Below, one piece after another: positions 8,483 through 17,185 of a DNA stretch of 54,722 nucleotides. Origin of the DNA: Pseudomonadota bacterium (GTDB lineage Bacteria; Desulfobacterota; Syntrophorhabdia; Syntrophorhabdales; Syntrophorhabdaceae). The stretch spans positions 1 through 54,722 of the forward strand of contig JAPLKA010000072.1 of NCBI GenBank assembly GCA_026388315.1, written 5' to 3'. Under the pieces are notes generated by a model. It was not told the DNA's origin, ran no database searches, and saw only the letters and a program-made list of their open reading frames with translations. Made by a program: the position numbers and the translations under genes. Numbering within the stretch: the stretch's first letter is position 1; the number at the start of each line of letters is the position of its first letter.

Positions 8483-8559
8483 GGTTTATATCCCTCCTCA
8501 GGTTTTTATTTAAAACTTTTCGATGATATAACGAGGACACCTTCCCCGTAAGCATCGTC

Positions 8560-9009
8560 TCAGGACAAATCAAAAGCAGAAACGAGCGTTGTCCTTGTTG
8601 TTTTACCATCCCAGCAATAACGTTCAGAGAGTTGATTGAACTCGTTTCCCTGTCCGAATTTCTCAAAAACCGCACCTTTAAGTGCGATATAATTGAAAAG
8701 ATCTGCTACTTTTATTGTAACGGAGAAAAACTTACCATCGAAAAACCCATACTCAACGCTTTTCAGGATTGCATTTCCAAGCCTGAGCACATCACCTTCT
8801 CTCGTGTAAAGCATTACATTAATCTTGTTTGGCTCGACTTTCACGTACTTCATGTTTTTTAATGTTGAAATATCTGTCCCCCACTTCATGCCGTTATAAC
8901 CATCGGGCTCATTATGGTATGCAAGCAGGCCAACCGGCAACAACATTAACATAATTACAAAAATGATGAATAATTTTATATGATTTATAACACTCAACAC
9001 CTTATGCAT
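8560..9009 (-). CDS. small exported protein of unknown function, with in-frame TGA before its likely natural end
   Basis: I start at the ATG at 9009 (MHKVLSVINHIKL), just after the hpt stop. A hydrophobic signal or anchor (residues about 10-30) is followed by NGMKWGTDISTLKNM, a pattern I know from small uncharacterised periplasmic proteins of Deltaproteobacteria. The frame stops at TGA (8560-8562) after SAFDLS. Reading through that TGA gives 17 more residues (DDAYGEGVLVISSKSFK) to a TAA at 8506. These look like the normal beta-strand end of the family. The gene may thus be truncated by a nonsense change. No function can be assigned. Confidence 0.65.
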   Translation of the reverse strand: MHKVLSVINHIKLFIIFVIMLMLLPVGLLAYHNEPDGYNGMKWGTDISTLKNMKYVKVEPNKINVMLYTREGDVLRLGNAILKSVEYGFFDGKFFSVTIKVADLFNYIALKGAVFEKFGQGNEFNQLSERYCWDGKTTRTTLVSAFDLS

Positions 9010-9019
9010 GCTTTTGCTC

Positions 9020-9538
9020 TTATGTGTCTTTCTCAACCACGCATATCTCGGGCAGGTTTCTGTAGTGTTCCGCATAATCAATACCATACCCTACAACAAA
9101 GCCATCATCAATGGTAAGCCCAACGTAATCACCTTCCATTTCAACTTCTCTCCGTGCCCTTTTGTCGAGGAGGGCACATATTTTGAGCGACTTCGGGTTT
9201 CTTTGGAGGAGCAGCTCCTTTATGGTTTTCAAGGTGAGTCCCGAATCAATTATATCTTCAATGATGATAACATTTTTACCTTCAATACTTTCCTCAAGGT
9301 CTTTTGTGACCGTTACCTCTCCTTTGGACTTCGTGGCAGCTCCATAGGACGAGACCCTCATGAAGTCAACCGTTGAAGGATTTTTGATACACCGTATCAG
9401 GTCTGACAAAAACATAAAAGAGCCTTTCAGGAGACATACGAATAAAATTTCCTCATCATCAAAATCATTTTCGATGCAAGATGCGAGCCTTTTTACGGCA
9501 TCGTCTATCTCGTCTTTAGTAAATAATGGTTTCAGCAT
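9020..9538 (-). CDS. hpt: hypoxanthine phosphoribosyltransferase
   Basis: This purine salvage enzyme joins hypoxanthine (or guanine) to PRPP. The 13-residue PRPP-binding motif is VIIIEDIIDSGLT. The N-terminal LLKGSFMF loop and the C-terminal YVGLTIDDGFVVGYG segment, which contacts the base, are both present. Length (172 residues) is standard. The ATG at 9538 is chosen over a GTG two codons earlier because of the spacing from AGGAGA. It lies 12 bases behind the MBL hydrolase gene. It would use the hypoxanthine made by the adenine deaminase at 34683. Confidence 0.95.
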   Translation of the reverse strand: MLKPLFTKDEIDDAVKRLASCIENDFDDEEILFVCLLKGSFMFLSDLIRCIKNPSTVDFMRVSSYGAATKSKGEVTVTKDLEESIEGKNVIIIEDIIDSGLTLKTIKELLLQRNPKSLKICALLDKRARREVEMEGDYVGLTIDDGFVVGYGIDYAEHYRNLPEICVVEKDT

Positions 9539-9550
9539 GCACACATTCTC

Positions 9551-10207
9551 CTATAGGGCATATTTCATAACGATTATTTCGGGCTCCGCAGGGAGGCCCG
9601 CCTTATTGACTTCAATTTCAGAGGTCTTTGCCGCCTTCACGCCTGCCTTGCCCGCAGTAAATTCCTCAACCTTCGCGATTGGGAAATCACATTTTTCTGT
9701 TTTAAAGTGCATTGGGATGATAATGGCCGGCTTTATATCATTCATGACCCTTGATGCCCCCCCGGCATCTATAGTGTAAAGGCCTCCTACGGGCAGCAAT
9801 AGAACATCAACCTTTCCCATTTCGTTGATTGCACCCTTTTCCAGTGTGTGTCCGAGGTCTCCCATGTGCGCCAACGTCAAACCATCCGCTTCGATGACAA
9901 AGACGAGGTTGTTCCCCCTCTCCGTGCCTTTTGATGGGTCATGATGTGTAGGAATGGCCTTTATTTTTATGTCTTTTACATTATGAGTACCGGCTTTCTT
10001 AATCTGTGTAAATTTTCCTTTTATATCTTTTGTATAGTTATGGTCGTCATGGTCGTGGCTTGTGAGCACAATGTCTGCTTCTTCAGTGATTTTGCCGTAT
10101 GTGAGCGCCCCGCCGAATGCCCCCGACTCATAAGGGTCGATAATAATACGAATGCCCTTATCCGTCGTTATTTTAAATGCCGCATGTCCGTACCATTTAA
10201 TTTTCAT
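9551..10207 (-). CDS. MBL-fold metal-dependent hydrolase (UPF0173 type)
   Basis: The 218 residues belong to the metallo-beta-lactamase superfamily. The metal-binding motif is HDHDDH, followed by further ligands in THHDPSKG, HMGDLG and MHFKTEKCD. The start MKIKWYGHAAF at 10207 is the family's usual N-terminus and has a GGAGGG ribosome site. The substrate of this family is unknown. It is co-directional with hpt. A 31-codon ORF overlaps its start codon by 11 bases. Confidence 0.9.
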   Translation of the reverse strand: MKIKWYGHAAFKITTDKGIRIIIDPYESGAFGGALTYGKITEEADIVLTSHDHDDHNYTKDIKGKFTQIKKAGTHNVKDIKIKAIPTHHDPSKGTERGNNLVFVIEADGLTLAHMGDLGHTLEKGAINEMGKVDVLLLPVGGLYTIDAGGASRVMNDIKPAIIIPMHFKTEKCDFPIAKVEEFTAGKAGVKAAKTSEIEVNKAGLPAEPEIIVMKYAL

Positions 10208-10292
10208 GATGTTTCCCTCCTTTTTTATTGGAATAAATTTTTTTCTCAATGATATCAAATGGTGTATTTGTCATGCTCTGAAGCCTTGCCAT
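10197..10292 (-). CDS. short leader ORF overlapping the MBL hydrolase start
   Basis: An ATG at 10292 follows a strong GGAGGGG ribosome site with short spacing and opens 31 codons ending at TAA 10197-10199. The stop lies inside the start region of the MBL hydrolase gene (ATG at 10207), so translation of the two could be coupled. The peptide is basic at its end (KKGGKHHEN). Part of that end is simply the downstream ribosome site in translation. It may be a real small protein or only a coupling leader. Confidence 0.4.
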   Translation of the reverse strand: MARLQSMTNTPFDIIEKKIYSNKKGGKHHEN

Positions 10293-10432
10293 GTCCCCTC
10301 CATTATTCTCTATTATATTCCATTGATACTTAATGTCGCAAATGTATTTTAAGGCTTAATCTCTGATTCCGCAATTCCCACCTGCACCGCGAGCGTCTTG
10401 GTGGACAGGCACAATCCTCAATTCCAAACGGT

Positions 10433-11176
10433 TTATATCAACCCTTTTTCTTTTAAACTGCAGTAGCCTTCTTTTTCGGGTTTGCTGTGCTCGGTGATTG
10501 CGCTCTTTACGGTATGTTTTCCAACGATGATATGGTCAAGCACCTCAATGCCAAGTATTCTGCCTGCCTCAATGAGGCGGCGGGTGATTTTCAAGTCCTC
10601 TTCCGATGGTTCCGGGTCGCCGGAGGGGTGATTGTGGGCGATAACTACCGATGATGCAGCGTGGGCGATCGCCTTATTGAAAACTTCTCTCGGATGCACC
10701 AGGCTGGCATTAAGGGTTCCGACAGAGATATTTTCGATGCGAATAATCTTGTTTCTTGTGTTAAGAATCATGAGCATAAAATGCTCCTTTTTCATATCCT
10801 TGATGCGTGCACGGATTGCCTTTACCACAACCTGTGGGTTCTTGATATCATAATCTTCGTAGCCGTATTCGGTTTCCAGTTCCTTTCTTTTTCCAAGCTC
10901 AAAACATGCCTTTAATTGCGCTGCCTTGGCAAGCCCAACCCCCTTGACCTTAGAGAGTTCCTCTATTGTTGCCTCGCTTATTCCCCTGGCATTGCCAAAC
11001 CTTGCCATAAGCTCCTGTGCAATAGTCATGACTGATCTTCCCGAGACTCCTCTGCCAACAATAAGGGCTAAGAGCTCCTGAGCGGAAAGCGCCTCAGCAC
11101 CGAATTTTTGCAGTCTTTCCCTTGGCCTTTCCGCCTTTGGCATGTCATTGACAGTAAAAGATGCGTCGTTACTCAT
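10433..11176 (-). CDS. radC: RadC-family JAB1/MPN-domain protein
   Basis: A helix-hairpin-helix region (GVGLAKAAQLKA) precedes the JAB1/MPN metalloprotease-like domain, with its zinc motif HNHPSGDPEPSEED. The 247 residues are full length. The family was named for DNA repair but its biochemical role is unsettled. The ATG at 11176 has a GGAGGG ribosome site. Confidence 0.93.
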   Translation of the reverse strand: MSNDASFTVNDMPKAERPRERLQKFGAEALSAQELLALIVGRGVSGRSVMTIAQELMARFGNARGISEATIEELSKVKGVGLAKAAQLKACFELGKRKELETEYGYEDYDIKNPQVVVKAIRARIKDMKKEHFMLMILNTRNKIIRIENISVGTLNASLVHPREVFNKAIAHAASSVVIAHNHPSGDPEPSEEDLKITRRLIEAGRILGIEVLDHIIVGKHTVKSAITEHSKPEKEGYCSLKEKGLI

Positions 11177-11194
11177 GTTTACCCTCCAGCAAAA

Positions 11195-11214
11195 TCAGAA
11201 GTTAAGAAGTTGAG
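11195..11214 (+). repeat. dispersed intergenic repeat, copy A
   Basis: TCAGAAGTTAAGAAGTTGAG lies between radC and the serine hydrolase gene. An inverted, near-identical copy (18 of 20 by eye) is at 34660-34679. Each contains a tandem GAAGTT word. The function is unknown. Confidence 0.45.
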
Positions 11215-11223
11215 AAAATACAT

Positions 11224-12795
11224 TTATCTTAATATTTTCCTGAACACTATCTCCTCCGCTGACGGCTCAAGCGGTATTGAAGCCCTGTCTATATCGCCGT
11301 TTTTGCCCATAAGGAAGGTTACTCTTAAATCTAATCCGCCGACGGGACCCTTGTTAACCGTTTTGAAGGTGTCGTACTGATAGTGTCTAAGGGGTGCGGT
11401 TGCTTCTTCGATGTCTCTCAGGGAAAGTTTGAGGCCATTATCCTTGATATCGATTGTTACGGTGCCGAATGCCGGGTGCTCATATTCTCCCGCATAATCT
11501 GTAAGGGAATGTGACGGTTTTGTGCCTTTTTTCCTGCCCCGTTCTTCTTCTGTCACCTTTTCTTTCAGGCCCGCCAATTCACGGGATATCGCGTTGCTCA
11601 ATCTTGTGCTCCAGGGGACCTCTGTAAGACCCAAAATGCGGTCGTATGTGTTAAACGAAGCAGATGCCATAAATTCGTAGTTATTTGACCTGTTGGTGAG
11701 GATCACAAGACCGGCTTTTTCTGCAGGCAGAAAGCCTACGTGGGCGGTGAAACCCTCGATCATGCCGTCATGGCTGACAAGGTAATGCCCCCGGTAGGGC
11801 GTTATCATCCAAGCCATACCGTAACTGCCGGGGAGTATCTCATCGTATTTCATGGGGCTACCTGTCAGCATTTGCGGGGTAAATAGCTGAGACAGGGTGT
11901 CTTGAGAAATTAATTGCCCGTCACCAATCTTGCCTCCATTCAGGTGAAACAGCACCCATTTTGCCATGTCCTCAAGATTGGAATTAATAGAGCCGGCAGG
12001 CCCATACACCCCTATATTTTCGAAGGGCAGTTCTTTAATCGGCGCACTGAATAGTTCTGCCTGATTCGCGGGAAATTTTTTCAGCGCCTCATTGTCCATC
12101 TTGTGAGGGATGGCAAAATCAGGAAATTTTTTGGAGTCTTCAGGGGAAAGGTTGGAGCTATCCATCCCGAGCGGTTTGAATATTCTTTTGCTTACAAACT
12201 CCTCCCAGGGCATCCCCGAGACCGTATCAACCATTATACCGGCAACCGCATAGTGGAAATTGTTATATTGAAACCTTTCCCTGATGCCTGTATTAGGTTT
12301 CAGATATTTAAGCTTGTTGATAGCCACTTCCCTTGTTGAATCCTTGGTGTCAATGGCGGCGTCATATCTGGGGATGCCCGTTCTGTGTGACAATATATCC
12401 TTTACCGTAACCCGTTCTGTAGCATAGGAATCATAAAGCTTGAATGCCGGGTAGTATTCTCTCGCCGGCTTGTCAAAGTCCATCTTCTTTTCGTCGACGA
12501 GCATCCCTATGGAGAGGGAGGTAAATGCCTTGCTACAGGAGCCTATGCCAAAAAGGGTTTTTGGTGTAACGGTTAATCTATTTTTCATATCTTTGTGACC
12601 AAAGCCCTCTGAAAAAACAACCTTCCCGTCCTGTATAATAAGGATAGCGGCACCCGGCACATTCCACGTCTTCATCTCGCCATTGACAAATTTTCTATAA
12701 TCTCCGGCATCAAAGGCGCCTTGTACCGATGCGGTTGAAAGAGATAAAAATATTGTGATACAAAATGTGGTTATTAATCTTACCGGACTTTTCAT
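11224..12795 (-). CDS. exported serine hydrolase (beta-lactamase/class C PBP fold)
   Basis: A Sec signal peptide (residues 1 to about 26) is followed by a beta-lactamase family domain. The nucleophile motif is SCSK (serine 86, lysine 89) and the YxN motif is YNN (177-179). The third motif is around VSHDGMIEG (HxG type). The C-terminal 120 residues form a separate lipocalin-like domain as in DUF3471-containing members. It probably hydrolyses a peptide or ester in the periplasm; family members include esterases, D-aminopeptidases and lactamases, so the substrate is open. AAGGAG precedes the ATG. Confidence 0.88.
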   Translation of the reverse strand: MKSPVRLITTFCITIFLSLSTASVQGAFDAGDYRKFVNGEMKTWNVPGAAILIIQDGKVVFSEGFGHKDMKNRLTVTPKTLFGIGSCSKAFTSLSIGMLVDEKKMDFDKPAREYYPAFKLYDSYATERVTVKDILSHRTGIPRYDAAIDTKDSTREVAINKLKYLKPNTGIRERFQYNNFHYAVAGIMVDTVSGMPWEEFVSKRIFKPLGMDSSNLSPEDSKKFPDFAIPHKMDNEALKKFPANQAELFSAPIKELPFENIGVYGPAGSINSNLEDMAKWVLFHLNGGKIGDGQLISQDTLSQLFTPQMLTGSPMKYDEILPGSYGMAWMITPYRGHYLVSHDGMIEGFTAHVGFLPAEKAGLVILTNRSNNYEFMASASFNTYDRILGLTEVPWSTRLSNAISRELAGLKEKVTEEERGRKKGTKPSHSLTDYAGEYEHPAFGTVTIDIKDNGLKLSLRDIEEATAPLRHYQYDTFKTVNKGPVGGLDLRVTFLMGKNGDIDRASIPLEPSAEEIVFRKILR

Positions 12796-12933
12796 GTTGA
12801 CTCCTTATTTGAGGATTTTATAATTAACTATAAAAAAATCCTGACAAAATAGCTACATTCAATTTTTGTTATCCTTAACTGCTTTTCAGGGCACGAAAAA
12901 CGTGGTAATATTTTCTTCAAGAGGAGGCGAAAC

Positions 12934-13431
12934 ATGATTAAACTTAGAATTTTCTTTTCCGCCATGGTTGTGTTTTTTATCGTTATTGTTTTATCAGGCT
13001 GTACCACTACCCAGTATCAGGCGCGTGATTTTTTTGGCGAAGGCTATACCGAGGCGCGGATAGCTGAAAATACATACAATGTAGACTTCCGGTGCAACGA
13101 GCTTACTTCAGAAACGCTCTGCGAGGGGCATTTGTTCAGACGGTGCGCTGAATTGACCATTAATGCTGGGTACGATTACTTTATTATGGAGAACCACAGC
13201 ACCTACTTTAAAGGAGAGAACACGGTTGTTCCCGGGCACTACAACACCGTAACAACCGGTTCGGGAAAAGACAAGACAACCACCACGGTATTTCAGCCGG
13301 GGTATGTTGTTAAAAATCAATATCCTGTATCTAAAGCAATGATAAGGATGTTTAAGGGGAGCGTTCCAAAAAACGAAAAGAATGCATATAGCCCCCGGGA
13401 GATATTGAAATATGTAACTTCCGGCAACTAA
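12934..13431 (+). CDS. lipoprotein of the CC0125/CC1285 type
   Basis: The signal ends in lipobox LSGC (cysteine 23). The segment GYTEARIAENTYNVDFRCNE, then a CAELTINAGYDYF region, matches a small family of lipoproteins I know as CC0125/CC1285-like. A low-complexity threonine/glycine segment lies near residues 105-120. The function is unknown. A GAGGAGG ribosome site precedes the ATG. The MBL hydrolase gene follows after 23 bases, so the two are probably one operon. Confidence 0.8.
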   Translation: MIKLRIFFSAMVVFFIVIVLSGCTTTQYQARDFFGEGYTEARIAENTYNVDFRCNELTSETLCEGHLFRRCAELTINAGYDYFIMENHSTYFKGENTVVPGHYNTVTTGSGKDKTTTTVFQPGYVVKNQYPVSKAMIRMFKGSVPKNEKNAYSPREILKYVTSGN

Positions 13432-13454
13432 AACGTTTTTATGAAGGGGATGAG

Positions 13455-14135
13455 ATGGGACCGAAAGAAATAACCGAGGACACATACCTCATAGGGGATT
13501 CGGATATAAGCGATTCAAGGGATTGCTCTATTTATCTTTTAAACCTTGGGGAGTTGGTGCTTATTGATACCGGCGCAGGGCCGAGTGCAAACAAGATCAT
13601 TCAGAATATCGAAAAACTGGGGCTCAATCCTGCAAAGATTTCCACAGTGATTCTTACGCACTGCCATATAGACCATGTGGGTGGAGCGCAGGAATTCAAA
13701 AAACGGTTTGGCTCGCGCATTATCATGCACGAGATCGATGCAGAGGCGGTTGAAAGGGGCGACAGCAGAATGACGGCAGCGCACTGGTATGGTATTGATT
13801 TCACGCCTTTGGCCGTTGATATAAAACTTAAAAAGGAAAGCGAGAAGCTTACCGTCAGTGATCAGGAGATTGTATGCCTCCATACGCCCGGGCACACACC
13901 CGGATCGATTTCGGTGTATCTCGACAGGGGCGGAAAAAGGATTCTCTTCGGCCAGGATATCCATGGCCCTTTTCTTGCGGAGTTTGGCGCAAACATGTCT
14001 CACTGGCAGGAGTCGATGGAGAAACTCCTTGCGCTGAAGGCGGACATCCTCTGCGAAGGACACTTTGGCGTCTATCAGCCGAATGAAAAGGTGACGGAGT
14101 ATATTGAGCGGTATGTCGAAGAATATGGGGAATAA
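13455..14135 (+). CDS. MBL-fold metallo-hydrolase
   Basis: This is a metallo-beta-lactamase superfamily protein with the zinc motif LTHCHIDHVGG (HxHxDH) near residue 73. Downstream ligands are in HTPGHTPGS and FGQDIHGP. The length (226 residues) and these motifs resemble glyoxalase II-like or quorum-quenching-like enzymes, but no substrate can be inferred. The AAGGGGATGAG ribosome region precedes the ATG. It is convergent with the deoxyribosyltransferase gene. Confidence 0.88.
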   Translation: MGPKEITEDTYLIGDSDISDSRDCSIYLLNLGELVLIDTGAGPSANKIIQNIEKLGLNPAKISTVILTHCHIDHVGGAQEFKKRFGSRIIMHEIDAEAVERGDSRMTAAHWYGIDFTPLAVDIKLKKESEKLTVSDQEIVCLHTPGHTPGSISVYLDRGGKRILFGQDIHGPFLAEFGANMSHWQESMEKLLALKADILCEGHFGVYQPNEKVTEYIERYVEEYGE

Positions 14136-14176
14136 GGAGCGCTCACTGTTTAGTATTGCGTATTTCAGCAAAGCCC

Positions 14177-14665
14177 CTATTCCATCCTTATATTCTCCGG
14201 TTTTTTCTGTGATGCTTTCCAAACACCATAAAAGGACTTGATCAATCCCGCCAGTCTCTCGGTCTGTTCATCTTCGAGTACATTGTTAACTGTCGCTATG
14301 GCTGCACCAATCAGCATGGCGTTCGCCGCTGAGCAGCTTTCCTGAGAAACCAATATCACAGGTTTATTCACTGCATGGGCATATCCTGCTTCAAACGCAG
14401 TGCCGGCATCATTATCATCTACAAGAGCAATAACAATGCCAGATTCACCCAGAAGCCTTATGCGTTTAACCTTGATGCTCTCTGCCATCTCTAATTTGGT
14501 CTCTATGTGCCCTTCAACGTTTGGGGTACAGTCAAAGGGGTCTACTATGCTGATATCGTTTCCGTATCGGGTTTGAGATAAAGCAGAAGAAAGCTTTTCC
14601 AGGAATACCTTTTTGAAATGTCTTTGTTTGTCATTGAAACATGGGTGGGCGAAATATGCTTTCAT
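14177..14665 (-). CDS. nucleoside 2-deoxyribosyltransferase family protein
   Basis: The protein begins MKAYFAHPCF and carries DDNDAGTAFEAGYAHA, the family motif whose glutamate acts as nucleophile in base exchange. The 162 residues match single-domain family members. It would cleave or swap purine or pyrimidine bases on deoxyribonucleosides; relatives also hydrolyse nucleotides. It is the last gene of a five-gene minus-strand run that includes CorA and a LarA-family enzyme, 9 bases after a 48-residue peptide gene. No clear ribosome site is seen, which suggests coupling. Confidence 0.85.
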   Translation of the reverse strand: MKAYFAHPCFNDKQRHFKKVFLEKLSSALSQTRYGNDISIVDPFDCTPNVEGHIETKLEMAESIKVKRIRLLGESGIVIALVDDNDAGTAFEAGYAHAVNKPVILVSQESCSAANAMLIGAAIATVNNVLEDEQTERLAGLIKSFYGVWKASQKKPENIRME

Positions 14666-14674
14666 AATGCAATA

Positions 14675-14821
14675 CTATCGTTTCAGTTTCTTAAATGCTT
14701 TGTATGCTCCATAGCCAAGTATTGTAGCAGTCCCAACTATTAAGGGAACACCGAATATAATAATTGTGGATACTGCTTTTATTGCCGTTGCAGCAGCAGC
14801 AATTTTACCGGATTTTTTCAT
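14675..14821 (-). CDS. 48-residue small membrane protein
   Basis: The frame begins MKKSGKIAAAATAIKAVST and continues with one hydrophobic segment (residues about 18-38) containing IIIFGVPLIVG. It ends in a basic AYKAFKKLKR tail. An AGGTGAG ribosome site lies upstream of the ATG at 14821. It fits tightly between corA (18 bases) and the deoxyribosyltransferase gene (9 bases), so it is probably a real member of the operon. It may be a small membrane subunit or regulator. I know no family for it. Confidence 0.65.
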   Translation of the reverse strand: MKKSGKIAAAATAIKAVSTIIIFGVPLIVGTATILGYGAYKAFKKLKR

Positions 14822-14839
14822 CTGCTCACCTGCCCCTCA

Positions 14840-15904
14840 CTACAACCACTTTTTTCTTCTGAAATAGATGAGCATGGATGTACCAATAGTCAGCATGATG
14901 AGCCAGATTGCAGGATAGCCCCAGCGCCATTCAAGTTCCGGCATGAATTTGAAGTTCATTCCATAGACGCCGGCGACAAAGGTCAAAGGCATGAATATTG
15001 TGGCAATAATGGTCAGCACCTTCATAACCTCGTTTAATCTGTTGCTTATACTGGAGAGGTAAATATCGATCATCCCGTAGAGCATATCCCGGAAGATTTC
15101 TATGGTGTCAACCACCTGGATTGTGTGGTCATAGATATCCCGTATATAAACGCGCGTAGGTTCATGAATAAGGCGTGAACCCTCCCGTTCAAGGCTGTTA
15201 ATGACCTCTCTGAGGGGCCAGACCGATTTATGTAACGAGAACACGCTGCTCTTCAATTTGTGGATCGCTTCCATTATTTTCGGCGTTGGCCGGGTAACGA
15301 GCTCTTCTTCAAGAAGTTCTATCTTTTCTCCAAACCATTCAATGACCGTGAAATAATTGTCCACAATCTCATCGATCAGGGAATAGGCAAGAAAATCTGT
15401 CTTCATGATCTTTTCACGGTTTGCCCCACCCTTGATCCGTTCTCTCGTGTGCGTGAAGGTGTCCTTTTGGTCTTCCTGGAAGGTGATAACAAAATCTTCA
15501 CCGAGAACAATGCTTATCTGCTCCGCCTCCATAGCGTCATTTTGATCGTTGTGTGACAGATTTTTTAAAACAATATAAAGATAATCCCCGAAATCCTCTA
15601 CCTTGGGGCGCTGGTCGGTGTTCATAACGTCTTCTAATGTAAGGGGATGCAGATAAAAACGTTTGCCGACCTCTTCGATAATCTTTAACTGATGGACGCC
15701 GTCTATGTTAATCCATTTTATGGCCGTGGTATCCAAGAGCGGCAGGGCCTCTTCGATTGTGCTTACTTCTTTCTCCTGGAAGGTCGTCTCATTATAAACC
15801 GTTACCGTGATTTTGACTTCACCGGTCTTGTGCTCACCGATATAGACCGGTGTCCCCGGTGGCAAACCGGCTTTTTTTGATCTTTTCCTTGCGTTCTTCA
15901 GCAT
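14840..15904 (-). CDS. corA: CorA-type magnesium/cobalt/nickel transporter
   Basis: The 354-residue inner-membrane channel subunit has a large soluble N-terminal domain. The last 70 residues hold two membrane helices with the signature YGMNF at the end of the first. The C-terminus ends in the usual basic cluster (YFRRKKWL). CorA proteins carry Mg2+ and also Co2+ or Ni2+. The start codon is 6 bases behind the LarA-family gene and its ribosome site overlaps that gene's stop codon. This context makes Ni2+ transport an attractive possibility, which is inference. Confidence 0.94.
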   Translation of the reverse strand: MLKNARKRSKKAGLPPGTPVYIGEHKTGEVKITVTVYNETTFQEKEVSTIEEALPLLDTTAIKWINIDGVHQLKIIEEVGKRFYLHPLTLEDVMNTDQRPKVEDFGDYLYIVLKNLSHNDQNDAMEAEQISIVLGEDFVITFQEDQKDTFTHTRERIKGGANREKIMKTDFLAYSLIDEIVDNYFTVIEWFGEKIELLEEELVTRPTPKIMEAIHKLKSSVFSLHKSVWPLREVINSLEREGSRLIHEPTRVYIRDIYDHTIQVVDTIEIFRDMLYGMIDIYLSSISNRLNEVMKVLTIIATIFMPLTFVAGVYGMNFKFMPELEWRWGYPAIWLIMLTIGTSMLIYFRRKKWL

Positions 15905-15910
15905 GATATT

Positions 15911-17134
15911 TTATTCACCTCGGTTAAGGGTCTGGATCGTTGCATCGGGAAGCACGAAAACATCAGGGTTTTTATGTTGATATGCGTCTTCGAGAATGTG
16001 GATAATCTCATTCAAATCCTTATGCCACGATGTGTCTTCTTTTCTTCCAAACCACCATTCATTTGCCCTGTCCCTGTATTGTGAGTAGACAAAAACCTTT
16101 TTCACCCTGCTGTCTTTTTCCCTTTCACCGAAGGAAAGCCTCCCCCATGTGTGTTTTCCGAATCTCCCGAGGAGATAATGGATTACCTGTCCCTCCGGCA
16201 CATCACAGAGGAGCACAATATGGCCTCCGGTGTCTTTAAGCAGCATCTCAGCCAGAGAGAGGGCTATAATCGATTCATTGGCCTTGCTGTATGTATTTGC
16301 AAAGACAATATCCGCCCTGCCTGGAGCTTTTGTGCTGTAATGAACGGAGGATTTTTCGGTCATGTACAGATAAAGATCGTCAGGGTTGCCTGCGAAAATG
16401 TCAACTATCTCAGCATCTGTGTTTATGAGAACATCTATCTTTGCATCGAGGCGTGCCATTCTTCCGCACTCCTTAATGTCCTTGAGCAGAGGATTATCAA
16501 TATATTTCCCTATGCTGTAACACGCTTCCCAATGGTTCTTTAAAAGTGTTCCGTGATGGTATTCGATGGTGTCGATATGACATAATGCGGGCATGACGAT
16601 CTTGTATCCGCCGCCAAAACCGCAGAACGAATGCGGCACAAAGGTGCCGATGCCGAGTCTCAGGTCGCAGGACAGATATTCTTTGTTTATCATGAGGGGC
16701 GTGCCGAGTCTTGTTTTCCCAACGAAAGCGCAGTTTTCGAAAGGGTTGTGGTTGAAGACGGGGAACCTTTCGACAATCTCTGGCCCCAGTTTTTTTCGGA
16801 AGGCCACATTATCGAGAGGTCCATGGGTTCCCAGGGCGCATATAAACCGTACCTGCCCATCCCTTATGCCATGCGCTTCGAACAGCTCAAGAAGAAAAGG
16901 TAAGACCTTGTAAGCCTTTGTGGGGCGGGACAGGTCATCAAAGAGTATGCAAATCTCCTTTTTACCTTTCAGCATTGGCTCAAGAGGCGCTATTGCCCTT
17001 CTGAGACTGTCTTTACCGAGCACCCTCTTTTTGTCGCCTTCCATGGGGAGAACGGTTGTGTTCCACCTGTCCGGGACTTGAAGAGAGAGGCTGTAATCTC
17101 CATTCCACAGGCCGTGTTTAAGGGTTATTTCCAT
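15911..17134 (-). CDS. LarA-family (DUF2088) nickel-pincer-nucleotide enzyme
   Basis: The protein matches the lactate racemase LarA superfamily. Counting from the ATG at 17134, the catalytic set can be seen: FDDLSRP (arginine about 70), ALGTHGP (histidine 104), VPHSFCGFGGGYK (histidine 168, lysine 178) and EYHH (histidine 193/194). In LarA the lysine binds the nickel-pincer cofactor and the histidines act in hydride transfer and proton transfer. I choose 17134 because MEITLKHG is the family's usual N-terminus; an ATG at 17179 is also possible. The substrate may be another 2-hydroxy acid. The operon position beside a TRAP binding protein and CorA supports uptake of an acid and a metal. No larB, larC or larE is in the window. 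Confidence 0.82.
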   Translation of the reverse strand: MEITLKHGLWNGDYSLSLQVPDRWNTTVLPMEGDKKRVLGKDSLRRAIAPLEPMLKGKKEICILFDDLSRPTKAYKVLPFLLELFEAHGIRDGQVRFICALGTHGPLDNVAFRKKLGPEIVERFPVFNHNPFENCAFVGKTRLGTPLMINKEYLSCDLRLGIGTFVPHSFCGFGGGYKIVMPALCHIDTIEYHHGTLLKNHWEACYSIGKYIDNPLLKDIKECGRMARLDAKIDVLINTDAEIVDIFAGNPDDLYLYMTEKSSVHYSTKAPGRADIVFANTYSKANESIIALSLAEMLLKDTGGHIVLLCDVPEGQVIHYLLGRFGKHTWGRLSFGEREKDSRVKKVFVYSQYRDRANEWWFGRKEDTSWHKDLNEIIHILEDAYQHKNPDVFVLPDATIQTLNRGE

Positions 17135-17185
17135 GGCGTTCAAATCACCGTACACCGTGCAGTTTCCATCACGAAACATACCAGG

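Noticed and set aside
8560-8562. Selenocysteine codon in the small exported protein
   Set aside because: No redox motif surrounds the TGA and no family member is known as a selenoprotein; a nonsense change or error is more likely. It is kept only as a readthrough question.
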